The position numbers were made by a program, and so were the translations under genes. Below, in pieces: positions 11,191 through 21,374 of a stretch of DNA of 64,000 bases. The DNA comes from Macrophomina tecta (taxonomy: Eukaryota > Ascomycota > Dothideomycetes > Botryosphaeriales > Botryosphaeriaceae), in assembly GCA_024180945.1 (NCBI GenBank), contig JAKSGN010000021.1:1364001-1428000 (forward strand), in the 5' to 3' direction. The notes beneath the pieces were generated by a model. It saw only the letters and a program-made list of their open reading frames with translations, had not been told where the DNA came from and searched no databases. Within the stretch, counting starts at the first letter, position 1, and each line of letters starts with the position of its first letter.

Positions 11191-13572
11191 GATCTTTCGC
11201 TATGGCATTCATCAAGATTATGAAGCCAGAAGATGGTTGTCGTGTTTGGGAAGCTGAGGGTATTAACGGATGGCAGAAGTAGCAGCCTCTACACAAGCAG
11301 ACGCGGTCCTATACCAAGATAGGCGACGCAACGTGAATGATTAACAGGGGAGGAAAAGTGACTTAGGAAGTTGATTATTTCGCAGTGTGTATTCGACCAC
11401 AGTAATGGTTCTAGAAGGGCGGGTAACGGTGGGGAATAGGTGTTTTGCGTTGCAGAACTGGGTGGGTGGCAAAGGCAAGTGATAGAGATGTGACGTTGTG
11501 GCGCATGCGAAGCGCCTTCGAATTCTCGCTGGCCGCAACGAGTAGGAGTCCGACGCGAAGGACGTCCTCGTCCCCGATGGTTACAGCGTAGCAAATAGCA
11601 GCTTCACGCAGCACCTGGAGGTCATGTTAGCAAGCTTTGTGTATCCACGGCCTCCCGAGAATCTTCATCTCGAGCAGGCACAAATGGTTTTTCGCATAGT
11701 GAGATTTCAACGCACAGAGAGTAGCGGTAACTGGATAAAGTATCGTGCGACGCAGGATGCCAGCATTACTTCATCGGCAGTGTCGCGACCGGAGCCGACT
11801 ACCGGACGAAAGCTTGCCCGGATACCACTTCCGGTCCAATAAGGCTTCTAAGCGCTGCATAAAACGTGTCATTAGCTACAGAACGAGAGAACTTCTCTGA
11901 GCCGAGACGCGCCTGAAACGACAACAGAACAGCGGGGTGGGCGCCAATGCAAGCGCTCAGACAAGCAAGCCGCTACCGATCGAAAGCGTGTCAATCCATA
12001 GTGACAATAGTGAACCAACCACTACATGCTAGCCTAACTCGAAGCTATGGGAGATGAACTCAATCACCTCCGTTATTCGCTTAGTCATTCATTGTGAGAG
12101 GTCTAAAACCCAACACCATCATCGCCTCAAGACTCAAGCAACGACGAACACGAAATCCTATTAAACGCGTCCTCGTCGTCGCGGCTGGTGATGCTCATTA
12201 GAAAAGCGTCTCTGATGGATAATTGAGTGCAGAGGTGATGGATGGTAGTTTGCAATAAGCCACTGCAGGCTGTTGTGGTGCGGCTCGATACGATGAAAAA
12301 AATTTCACCAGCGCGCGGACCGCGACCACAACCGTGCTGCCTACTGCCTCCGCTTGGGCGGCAACGCGACCATCCAATTAGGAATACCTATTGAAGGAAG
12401 CTGGATACGAAAACCACCCGACGTACGACTACCTGGCTCGCAGCCAGACCCGACGCTGGCCCTATCCAGCCAGCCGATGTGGACGCGCCTTAGGCGTACG
12501 ACATGACACCCTTAGGCTTGCACCGGCTCTGAAATCCCTGAGAATGCGGCGATGGCACAAGGAAACCTCCTTTCTGAGAACTTGTTAAGGTTAACGTGTT
12601 GTAGATCCTCGGTGCGATACCTGCTAAGGCCTTAGCTTCCGAGCCCGAAAACCTTGTTAAGGTTGTGCCTCGAGAAGCTCGTTAAGGCATCTCCGAGGGG
12701 GCTGATCCGGTGCGCAAACAGGAGACTCAGTGGAGAGCCTTGTTCGACGTGTCTTGTCTGTGGAAAGGCGGGCGTATAGCAGCGAAAGGTCGCTAACGAA
12801 AAGGTCATTTCCGTCATGAAAGAAAAGGCTTAATTCAGCGGGATGTCCTTGGAGGGTAAGAGTGAGCTTAAGTGTGAGATTACTCCCATCTCCGTTTGTT
12901 AGCTTACGTCATTTGCACTTCGAGTCGCACCTACTTGGTTCATCAACCAGCTGCTGGAAACGACATACTGCACCTCGAAGGTCCACGCGAGGGAAACCTG
13001 ATCTAAACTCGTCTCTAGATGAGTTGAGTGCTTCTCCAATAGGATGATCTCTAGTTGTGGTGAACTGGCCCTCCAAGAGTTGTGCCATGCCAGCGGACCT
13101 TGATTACTTGACCGAACAACGATGTGCGGGACTTGATAGAGTCGAGGACCCTGAAGGATGTAGCCGGGTGACGTCGTACGTCGGGAAGGCAGATCGCTGT
13201 GCATGAATGAGAAAATTGCACACCCTATCTCAATCGACACACAAAGTTCGGCGTTGTGGCGTGGTAAAGACAACGAATGCGCAACATTCTTGCCACTCTG
13301 CCCTAGACCCTGCTCACTTGCTCGAGCACCTTGCGCAAGGTAAACTAGACGTGCCCTAACTTCCTTCGCAGTCTTATATAAACTAGCAGCACCTATTACA
13401 CGGCTTGGAACTCCTTTGTCGATTGTTGGAAAATCACGTGTAACGAACTTCATTAGCATAGCTCTAGCCAAGGCACGATAAGGGGCTCTCTACACTTACC
13501 CTCCATTACTGCTTTGAACCTCAAACTACACGTAACTATCAATTCTCTACCACATATTAACGCACTATCGTC
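11191..13572. other. Intergenic, no gene supported
   Basis: Several short open frames overlap each other on both strands without recognisable domains. The longest is 12,899-13,471 minus (190 codons), which shows no family signature. A segment at 12,058-12,165 is shared with 20,054-20,190. The motif GTTAAGG recurs between 12,585 and 12,690. Confidence 0.5.
12058..12165 (+). repeat. Dispersed repeat shared with 20,054-20,190
   Basis: CTCAATCACCTCCGTTA, GCTTAGTCATTCATT, GAGAGGTCT, CAACACCA and a CAAGCAA tail occur in the same order in the 20,054 segment, which has about 25 extra bases after CCTCCGTTA. The end (TCATTCT...ATCA..ACCAAC..) loosely resembles the tail of the Copia LTR in this window, so an old LTR remnant is possible. 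Confidence 0.4.
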
Positions 13573-13906
13573 ATGAGCGACTTCCCTGCAGAACTTGCTT
13601 CTGCTAGCAAAGTCGCAATCCCAACGTTACGCCTACCCGTAGCCCCTGCAGCACCTATTTACACTGTCGGAAAGAGGACCGGTAAAGCCTGTACTAAGTG
13701 TAGATCTAGAAAAATCAGATGCAGCGGCGCGATGTCAACCTGTGAGCACTGTAAAAATGCAGATCCCATGTACTTATCCGAAGGGAAGAAGGGAGGAAGT
13801 AAGAAGTGGGCTACCGTATACTCTTTGCGGTTCATTTGCTAACCTCCTAAGGTTTACTGAACACGGTGATAGCTTACTAAAGCTGGTCCACGAAGTTAGT
13901 TTTTGA
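13573..13906 (+). pseudogene. Frameshifted Zn2Cys6 transcription factor N-terminus
   Basis: Starting at ATG 13,573, the frame encodes a 37-residue leader and then a zinc cluster: GKACTKCRSRKIRCSGAMST and CEHCKNADP. Five cysteines have normal spacing. The sixth would fall at TGT 13,769-13,771, but only in the +1 frame, where CTYPKGRREEVR follows as expected after the last cysteine of such clusters. The original frame instead gives MYLSEGKK and runs to 13,842, while the +1 frame runs to TGA 13,904-13,906. A one-base deletion just before 13,769 explains both. No middle homology region follows, so only the DNA-binding end remains. A family member would bind CGG-type half-sites as a dimer. There is nothing recognisable in 13,907-14,409. 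Confidence 0.65.
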
Positions 13907-14409
13907 CTTCTCTTCCCCTGCATATTCTCGAGGAATCAAAATAGCCTGAGTCTCAGGTATGCATAATCAAGAGTTACTTTCTTTGACGGCCAATCTACTG
14001 CAATTCTAAGAATCAGAGAGAAGTTCACATCAGGCCTAAGCCATATTATGATACTGAAAGATTTACTAACGCAGCGTACCTGCGTCCTATGGCTCACTCG
14101 TTAAGCGCTGCTTAAAGAGAGAAAAGGGCCCGAGTATGGTGGTCTTTATACTACTTATAATTTCTCCTCTGCGAAATCACTGGCTGGCCTACTATGATTA
14201 ACCATCAGTTCTCTTCCGTTCCTATGCTCGCCTCAGTGGAAGAAGAAGCCTTAGCCAGCCGTTCGGGTAATAAGCTACTCGAAGAGTGGAAGAACGATCA
14301 GGAAGGAGCCGAAGAGTCCGACCGGAGCCGCTTCCTTTTCGATTTGGATACGGCACAGAACCCTATAAACCATTTTCGCTGCCGCGCCCATTTTCACCCC
14401 TCATTAAAT

Positions 14410-15833
14410 TCACGCGACGCCAGCGCTGACCATGGGCTGGCAAAACTCCGTAAGCTGCTCGCCAGCATGGACGACATCGTTGCCACAGTCTTCCTTGGCG
14501 TGCTCAACTTCTTTGTTCAATGGGTTGGCGCGCTTCCAAGTCTCGATCTCACAGCCACCGCGGATGAAAGCGGCACGCATGGTGGAGAGCAGGTTATACG
14601 CAGCGTTGGAGTGGCCGTAGATACCGCCATTGAACATGGAGGTGGCGTCTTTGCCGACACCGGCGCGGATTATTGCCTTGCCGCCAGGGTGATCCTGAAT
14701 GAAGTTAGTTACATCATGTACAACACCAGCGATAGCAATAAGGCCACGGCCACTCTTGGTCTGCTCGATGTATTCATCCCATTTCATGATGGGGAGCTGG
14801 TCAAGAGGGATACCCCAGTCGAGCTTGGCACGATTCTGGTCAAGCCGCTTCTGAGTCTGCTGGACCCGGCCATTCTCGATTTCGTTCGCGCGAAACTGCC
14901 TGAGATCGTAGGCGAGGCCGAGCTGCTTCCACGACCAGATGCACCACTTGGTAGGGTCGTACTGGAACCACTCAATGGCGTTGCGGTAATCACTGGGGAA
15001 CTCGTGGTGGAAATTGTGGTAGCCCTCACCAAGGGTGATTAGGGCTGTAAGGAAGTGGTCACGGGAAGAGCTGCGGTCGTCGAATGGTTGGTCACCGAGG
15101 CAGTGGGCAAGGGAGTTGACGCAGAAGGTGGCCTGCTGGAGGAAGAAAATGCGGAGGAGACCGGCATAGATAAAGCCACCCGTCCAGTCACCCCATCCAA
15201 GACCGGCAACGAAAGTGGGAAAGATAAAACCCATGACGAGGACAAGCTTGAAGTAGTAGCGATGCTGCCAGACAACAATCGGGTCGTCGTTGAGGTCAGA
15301 AATATCGGTTCGGCCAATCCTCATAGGGTTCTGCTTCATGACCATCCAGCCCACGTGTGAGTACAAGAGACCCCTAGAGATAGGTTAGTGAGGCGAAGTG
15401 GTAAGAAAAGGAGTAATACGTACTTGCGGACAGAGTAAGGGTCCTTATCCGTGTCTGTGTAGCGGTGGTGAGCGCGGTGGTCGCGGGACCAGCACCTGAT
15501 GGAGCCCTCAACAGCACCAGCACCGACTAAAGCAAGAAAAAGCTTGAGAGGCATGGTGGCCTTATAGGAATTGTGGGCCCAGAGACGGTGGTAACCGGCA
15601 GTAATGCCGAGACCCGTCCAATAGTAGTAGAGGGTGGACCAAAGGAACGTCTTGAAGGTTAAAGGAGTCCAGAAGGCGGCGATACAGCCCATGAGCGGGA
15701 TACCGCCGATGAAGAAAACATTGAGCCAGTTAACATGCTTGTACCAGTTTTTGCGAGTTACAGGATATTCGGTGATGTGCTTCTTGTTCGGGTCGTACTT
15801 GGGGATTCGGTTAGGCTCCGAGGGCTTCGCCAT
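14410..15833 (-). CDS. OLE1: Acyl-CoA delta-9 (stearoyl-CoA) desaturase with cytochrome b5 domain
   Basis: Exon 15,424-15,833 joins exon 14,410-15,373 across a 50-nt intron (GTACGT...CTCTAG, 15,374-15,423), giving 457 residues. The enzyme places the delta-9 double bond in palmitoyl- and stearoyl-CoA in the ER membrane, drawing electrons from its own cytochrome b5 module. All three histidine boxes are present: HRLWAH (82-87), HRAHH (119-123) and HNFHH in [17 protein letters not shown] (256-260). Hydrophobic segments lie around 37-57, 63-80, 95-110 and 178-215. The b5 domain has its HPGG heme motif at 365-368 and a second candidate heme histidine near 391. Length and domain order fit filamentous-fungal OLE1; the yeast protein is somewhat longer at the N-terminus. 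The start ATG has a good context, and the open frame is clean. This is the best-supported intact gene here. Its promoter region is interrupted by a transposon 220 bp upstream of the ATG. Confidence 0.95.
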
Positions 15834-16053
15834 GGCGGAGGGTTGGTTTAAGTGGAACTCGCTGACGAAACTGGTGCAAATTTATGTTGACACAAGGCAG
15901 CGGAAGTATCTGGGTCTCAGGTGTTGTCCGTAGAGAAATTGGCGAGCTGGGTATGCCTATAAGATGGCGGGTGCGGGGGGAAGGATAAAGTGAGCGAAAG
16001 AGCCAGTAGAAGAAGGGACCGGAGAAGCCGTAAGTAAAAGTAGTATTTCGGTA
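15834..16053 (-). promoter_or_regulatory. Remaining OLE1 upstream region between ATG and transposon
   Basis: Only 220 bp separate the desaturase start codon from the right-hand TIR of the inserted element. The segment has no open frame of note. It should hold the 5' UTR and perhaps the core promoter. I see no clear TATA box. Any further upstream control elements now lie beyond 17,911. Confidence 0.5.
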
Positions 16054-16103
16054 ACGTGGTTGATAACCGAGCTGCGCATACAACCGAGCTGCGCACCCCA
16101 CCA
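16054..16103 (+). repeat. Left TIR of the 16-kb Fot/pogo-type element
   Basis: Identical over 50 bp to the reverse complement of 17,860-17,909. It contains the duplicated 13-bp motif ACCGAGCTGCGCA, a likely transposase-binding site by analogy with other pogo-type elements. Confidence 0.9.
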
Positions 16104-16166
16104 ATGCCGCGCGACTTTGCAGGCTAATATCTCAACACTACAACAAGCTATTGCAATGCAAAAAGT

Positions 16167-17828
16167 TTATTTAGAATTTTTAGATTCATTAGTATCTAGC
16201 TTGCAGGTACGCAAATTGTGTCCTAGCATACCGCGGCGCCCGCAGCGCCTTTGTTGTGTCGCACCCCCATCCGTGCGCGCCCTCTTCGAAGACTCCCCAC
16301 CCTCATCCCGCCCACCTACGTTGCTGGGAGCCATCAATTCAGCTGCCTCCTCTGCCGTCAACGACCCTCCAGTCTGGATATACTTCCTCTTGCCTGATTT
16401 TCGCTTGGTTAGAGTCTTATTGGCCTCCCGCAAGTCAGTCATTTCGGCGCGCAACAACACCAGTTCGTGTGCCATCGCTATGGTGCCTTTTGTCAGCTGA
16501 ACCACAGCTTCTTTCAAGGAACTTGGCGAAGAACCTGCAGGAGGCGGAATCTTATTAAGGACAAAGGCTGATTGGGAGTCTACTTCGTGAAGAGTGCGCG
16601 GTGTTTTGGGCTCCCAAGGGGTGGTCTCTAGGGCAGGTGGCGTTGGCGTACGAAGCTTCACATCAAGCTTGGATAGCACCGCGTCTGGGTCTAGTGGGAC
16701 TAGCCCAGCGCCTCTAAAGCTTGCAAGGATGTTCTCCTTCTTAAAAACCCGGGCGTGAGCTGCCCTGAAGGCTGGGAGGAACTCGGTCTTAGAGATATGG
16801 GTGACGTGCCTGCGCGCCAAGGCCGAGATCTCATCACCGTACGCGCGCTTCAACGGCGAATAGCAACCCACATCAAGTGGCTGCAATAGGTGCGACGCGT
16901 GTGGGGGCATACAGAGAGCGATAATCCTGTTCTCCGTGCAGAGATCCTGGAAATCCTGCGAGTTGTGGCTCTCGTGACCGTCGATTATGAGCAGCCGGTG
17001 CGTGCCCACGGTACGCGACTTTGTATGCGCGTTAAAATGCTTCAACCACGCCACTCCTAGCTCGTTGGTCGTCCAGCCGTTCTCGGTGACTCCATTAGGC
17101 CAGTCTTTAGGCATGAGACCGTCCTAGTACCAGGTGGAGATGTGCTTCTTGCCTGCGAAGATGATGAAGGGGGGGATCACAGAGCCGTCAGCGCAGATGC
17201 ACTCAATCGCGGTGGTCCACTCGCGATCGCCTGGCTGCACCAGTTTCCCTTTGCCGCCGCGCTTTTCTGAGCCTGTAACCACGTACTGCGTCGAGATTAC
17301 ACCCATCATAAAGCCAGTCTCGTCAAAGTTGTAGCTGTCTTCATCCAGGATGCCGTACTTCGCCTTCATGTTGCGCACCAGCTCGAACCACTTGCCAATC
17401 ACCTCTGGATCTTCGTTCAAGGCTCGCTGACGATCATAGGAACGTGTCATCCGAACCTTGAGCGCAGGCGATCGCTTAATGAGGTTATCCACCCAGCGCT
17501 TGCCTGTTGGCTTGCCACCCCGCTCTGCTAGCAACCTATCGGCCATTGCTCGCACAGCAAGCTTCGTAGGCGGAAACCCTCTTGAATCCTGGTCCAATAT
17601 ACGCTCAACTATCACTAGCTCCTCTTCCTTGCTGAGCTTTCGTCCGTTGGCCTCGCAATCGCGTCGGGGGGTCGCTCCACCACGTCGGCTGCGGAGCGTA
17701 CTTGGGGGAACGGCGTAGAGGGCCGCAGCGCGTCGCTCGCTTAAAGACGCGTTTCGTTTACGAGATTGTATAGCTAGCTTAATTCTCGCTTCGTTAGAAG
17801 ATGTCAGGGTGTGGTGTTGTGGATGCAT
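16167..17828 (-). pseudogene. DDE transposase of Fot/pogo type with one in-frame stop
   Basis: From ATG 17,826-17,828 the frame runs 554 codons to the stop at 16,167 with one interruption, TAG at 17,124-17,126. The N-terminus (about 1-120) holds the CENP-B-type helix-turn-helix DNA-binding region, with RRAAALYAVPPSTLRSRRGG and FPPTKLAVRAMADRLL. The DDE domain shows YNFDETGFMMG, LLIIDGHESHNS and LLQPLDVGCYSPLKRAYGDE, which carry the three expected acidic residues. The C-terminus has a coiled-coil-like stretch, a basic segment and a zinc-knuckle remnant, RRCGRRGMLGHNLRTC, in which the second cysteine of the sister element's knuckle is Arg. The sister element at 58.8 kb has Glu at the site of the stop. 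The protein cuts and pastes the element into TA sites. With the stop read through or reverted it would be full length; as it stands it is probably inactive. Confidence 0.85.
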
Positions 17829-17859
17829 CGCGTCTGAAGATCGGTAGGATGGATTTTGG

Positions 17860-17909
17860 TGGTGGGGTGCGCAGCTCGGTTGTATGCGCAGCTCGGTTAT
17901 CAACCACGT
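17860..17909 (-). repeat. Right TIR of the 16-kb Fot/pogo-type element
   Basis: Mirror of 16,054-16,103; followed by the TA target duplication at 17,910-17,911. Confidence 0.9.
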
Positions 17910-17911
17910 TA

Positions 17912-19860
17912 GTCGCATTGTGGCAAAAGAAAAGAAAAGAAATGGGTGGTGATGTACTTGGGTGTGCAGTTTCCCCAATCCGCCCCAACGCCCTCAACGA
18001 GAATCAGTGCAAGGGTTGAATGTCATCGGGGTAGCGAATCAGAGGTGTTAAGCCGCCATATATTCTTGCAAGAGTGCGGTTGCGCAGGTATAAAGCCGGC
18101 AGCGACAAACCCAGACCTCCTCTGCCTGTTCCTACGTACCCTGGTAGCTTCTCTACTCGCCCTATGGAGAAGAGATAAATGCAACACAATAATAAGTGCG
18201 CGCATGGTGGCGACACTTTGCAGCATGGTGAATCCCAACACAACCCTTTCTACCGGCTATGACGTTACTTTCTACTGCCACGTAACCCTGTCGCGCTTAG
18301 CCTTATGGTGGCGACTCCAGCATTATGGGATCATGCTCTATGTCTTGGACTGCGATCCACAGTCCACAGACCCGACGCCAATCAGTGAGTGAACCCTGCT
18401 TCAAAGATATCATCGCTTAGCTGTTTTGTTGGGTTAGCAGTTGCCTGCTGCCCCGCCCAGATCAAGCGGCCTCTCCGTGTGCGTCCAGTGGCGCATAGTC
18501 ACCAGGACCAATCGAAGGACCAGCTTCATGTGGGGATCTTATCTTAGTCGGCTCTCACGTGTTTAGTATCCGCTGAGTAATTTTCAGTCCTGTCTATGGA
18601 ATGGTGACACGACCGTATTAGTCCGCGACAGAGCCGTTCAAACAGCAACATGTCGTTTGAATTCCAAACCCATCTCTCGCTCGCAAATGTATCTCTGCAG
18701 CCGCGTAGCGGATGCCTGCCATTTGAGGTTCTGTCTTTGGGCGGCTTCAGTATGCTAATGTCACGTCCGCGCGAGGTCAAAACCACCCTGAACAGGCACC
18801 AGATCAAGTACCGGTGCGACATGATGACTCTATCCAGTAATAACCTCGGGCATGTTGCTTCTCTCTGACGCTCGCAGTTTCTCTTCCGACACGCTTCTCG
18901 ATATCTCGAACGTAAGCCTCAAACTCCTCCCCCCCCCCCCCCCCAATTGCATGGACATCTACAATGAGCAGGAAGGCCCATGTCAAGAAGGGTATCACAT
19001 TTGATCTCCGACAGAGTGTGTCCATAAACAATCACAAAGATGACGCTCGTACTCCAGAATGTTAGCGCCGTAATGATCAAAGAGCCCTGAGCGCTTGTGG
19101 GCGAGTCGGAGGGTGAGTGGTGGCTTCCTGCAGGTGCCACTTCCGCGGAATATAGACGAGAAGGTAAAAGAAGATCTCGTATGCAGTCTATACGTCAAGT
19201 ATCACTAGTACAGGGTACTCGTCGAGCTGTAAGGAGCGCGCCATACGGTATAGCATGCAAAGCGGGATAATGGAGCGGAGTTGGGTGCATACACGTACAA
19301 AGACATACTCTGCTCTGGGAGTGCCGATCATGGTTGCTGTCCACTCGGGACGAGAAGAACCAGCCTTACCACGCGTTGTATGTCTTTTGCTGGTGCCTTG
19401 TGCCGGCCTTAAATTTCGATGTCTGGGACACATGATAAGAACGTAAGTAACCGAGGCCCAACAAAACGTGCCCTCAACAAACTTAAATTAAAGAAAGATA
19501 AGGTGATAACAAAAGACGCCCCTGAGAGCGAGCACCAGGCGCATTTCCCGAACTCCTCGATTGTACGATATAGAAACCGTCTCCGGCTTGTCAAGCGAGC
19601 CACCTGTGCCATCTCGCTTACGCTTTCATGGTGGCTCCCCACATCGGCACAGCGCAACAAGCGCGTCTATCGTCTTGATCCTACGTTTCTGGACTAGATT
19701 CGTCTGAGATAGTGTTGTCACCATATAGCAAATTAGCTCCCAGCCTCCTTTCAGTAAATTTGTGCTCAATATGCTGTGGTTTGTTCCTATTACCAAGATA
19801 AATGCTAATTGTTTCTAAATACCTGAAGATTAATTGAATACACGCAAAAACCACGATCAG
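17912..19860. other. Intergenic, no gene supported
   Basis: Overlapping short frames on both strands (longest 17,946-18,392 plus, 148 codons) have no recognisable domain. The part next to the transposon is the displaced upstream DNA of the desaturase. A C16 homopolymer lies at 18,929-18,944. Confidence 0.5.
18929..18944. repeat. Poly-C run (16 C)
   Basis: An uninterrupted C homopolymer preceded by TCCT. Such tracts are prone to slippage and sequencing error, so frames crossing it should not be trusted. Confidence 0.85.
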
Positions 19861-20010
19861 GTGTATCCCTTCGAATGCCCGACGTGTGGAAACGTGTTTG
19901 CGAGGCTCTCAGGATTATTTCAACACATAAGTTCACCATCATGTGGGCAGAACTTGGAAGGCGGAACTATAGCTAAGTTGAGAAAGTGGTTGGAAAAGCG
20001 GCATGTATAA
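19861..20010 (+). pseudogene. C-terminal fragment of a C2H2/C2HC zinc-finger protein
   Basis: A 49-codon frame ending at TAA 20,008-20,010 reads FECPTCGNVFARLSGLFQHI and then SSPSCGQ, a finger with C-x2-C-x12-H-x5-C spacing, followed by GGTIAKLRKWLEKRHV and stop. This tail matches what I recall of a common fungal family in which a last finger is followed by GxIxKLxxWLExRH at the C-terminus. The frame is closed upstream by TAA at about 19,831, so the rest of the gene is missing or lies behind an intron I cannot place. A related fragment lies downstream at 20,372-20,757. Confidence 0.55.
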
Positions 20011-20053
20011 TTGTTAGTCGTGGCAATAATTTTAATAACTGATGGAAAATGTG

Positions 20054-20190
20054 CTCAATGACCTCCGTTACATGCTAACTATTGGATAGTATATTAGCTT
20101 AGTCACTCATTCTGAGACGTCTTGGGAATCAACACCAACAACGTCTCGACAACCAAGCAATCAAGTCATTGATTCATCGATTTCGACGGA
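20054..20190 (+). repeat. Dispersed repeat shared with 12,058-12,165
   Basis: CTCAATGACCTCCGTTA, GCTTAGTCACTCATTCT, GAGACGTCT, CAACACCAACA and CCAAGCAATCA correspond in order to the segment at 12,058. GAGACGT (20,113) and ACGTCTC (20,148) form a short inverted pair inside it. Identity is moderate, and the nature is unknown. Confidence 0.4.
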
Positions 20191-20371
20191 CCAAGCGCGA
20201 ATTCCATCAATAACTATACTTGTGCTCTAGAACCATGGTCAGCTCTGTCTTCTTACGTGGGTTACGGGCCATGAAACTGCCTTTAGCTGTTGAACTCAAA
20301 GGTTTATTGCGGTACCAATACCTCCTCCCCTCTCTACAAAGACAAATAGCGGTCTCTCTCATCACCTGGAA

Positions 20372-20757
20372 ATGCGTTCGTGCCCTCATGCCCCGCCCTT
20401 TAATCACGAAACTGTCCTACGCATAGTTCGCCAGCTAAACCCGCATGGTGTCCTTACCAACGAGCAGATCGGATAGAACAAGGATGAGGATGTCAAATAC
20501 TCGGCTAGCGACCCTGTGCTCAATGGATCCTTCTGGGATATTATGTATACCCCAAAGGATTTAAAACTATCAATGCTCTGAGCGCGCACCTCAATTCGCC
20601 TACCCACAAGCAGACGGTATACCATTGCCCAAATTTGAGGGGAAATCCTGGGGAGCAATTTGTTCTACAAGATGCTCTACTTAGTCACTTAAAGAGTGAG
20701 GCGTGCGCCTTTATGAGGTTAAAAACGGTGCAGCGGCAGATCGGTTATGTGTTTTGA
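20372..20757 (+). pseudogene. Central part of a C2H2 zinc-finger protein, broken
   Basis: From ATG 20,372 the frame carries MRSCPHAPPFNHETVL, meets TAG at 20,474-20,476, and continues with SASDPVLNGSFWDIMYTPK. A one-base shift near 20,560 then gives GFKTINALSAHLNSPTHK, TVYHCPN and DALLSHLKSEACAFMRLK up to TGA 20,755-20,757. Those blocks fit two fungal C2H2 fingers of the 'F-x-T-x-x-A-L-x-x-H-L-x-S-P-x-H / L-x-x-H-L-x-S-x-x-C' kind. The first pair of cysteines of finger one and the second cysteine of finger two are missing. One stop, one frameshift and lost ligands make it a pseudogene. It would precede a C-terminus like that at 19,861-20,010, but here the order on the chromosome is reversed. 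Confidence 0.5.
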
Positions 20758-21374
20758 GGACAGAAGCTCATCAAGTTTCTGTTGAGCCTTTGGAATGAAA
20801 TAAAGTTGAAGTAGGCAGATATAGACCTTTCTCTGAGACGGGGCTTTTAACTGTTTGCCTCAATACTCTTTGAATTTTGGTCAAATAAAGTCCAATTTAT
20901 ATGTGTCTAGATATCCAGAAGCTCTCTTCTCAGTAATCGCTGGCTGGTATCAGACCAGGACTGGAGCACCGCTCCCAAAGCCCCAAGAATTGCATGAATA
21001 CGACCACTGGCTTGAAAGTTTCCCTCGTAGAATCCGGGAAATTATCGGAAATCGAAGTAAGAAGAATCATTTCCCTTGACTACGGCAGCAAAAGAAGTTT
21101 TTTTCAGAGGAATGAAAATAAAACTATTCTACATTGCAAAATGGTGGTGTAAAATCGTTCGCAGCATTACCAATCCCTGCCTACATCCCTCTCATTCTCT
21201 GGAATGGTCTACTCGCTGAGTCTAATGCCGCCGAGCGTGAGGACTTCTCTGAATCTATCAATAAAATGATGGCGAATTGGACGCAGCACTCGATCGTTGC
21301 TTATCTAGAGGCCGGCTTTGTCGCCCGATCCAGTGTTTGCAGACTCGAAGCAGATCGTAGATGCTATTAGCAGA
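20758..21374. other. Intergenic, no gene supported
   Basis: Frames at 20,855-21,079 and 21,134-21,370 (plus) show no domain I recognise and are close to the downstream end of the minus-strand DUF7924-like gene. Confidence 0.4.

Larger units (their letters stand above)
16054..17909 (-). mobile_element. Fot/pogo-type DNA transposon, 1,856 bp, nearly intact
   Basis: The element is bounded by perfect 50-bp terminal inverted repeats (16,054-16,103 and 17,860-17,909) and flanked by TA on both sides (16,052-16,053; 17,910-17,911), as expected for Tc1/mariner-superfamily insertion. The TIR starts ACGTGGTTGATAACCGAG and holds two copies of ACCGAGCTGCGCA. It encodes one transposase frame on the minus strand with a single stop. 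Base composition matches the gene compartment, so it has hardly been RIP-mutated. Confidence 0.9.

Noticed and set aside
12899..13471. 190-codon minus-strand frame
   Set aside because: No domain, no introns, low-complexity absent and no family resemblance; it overlaps the upstream region of the Zn2Cys6 fragment. Kept as a possible but unsupported gene.
14194..15042. Long plus-strand open frame (282 codons)
   Set aside because: It is antisense to the well-supported desaturase; its length follows from that gene's codon composition.
17946..18392. 148-codon plus-strand frame
   Set aside because: No recognisable domain, and it starts next to the transposon end; frames on both strands overlap it.
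18804..19433. Overlapping minus-strand frames with some hydrophobic stretches, suggesting a membrane protein
   Set aside because: They cross a poly-C tract, and no consistent set of exons or membrane segments could be built.
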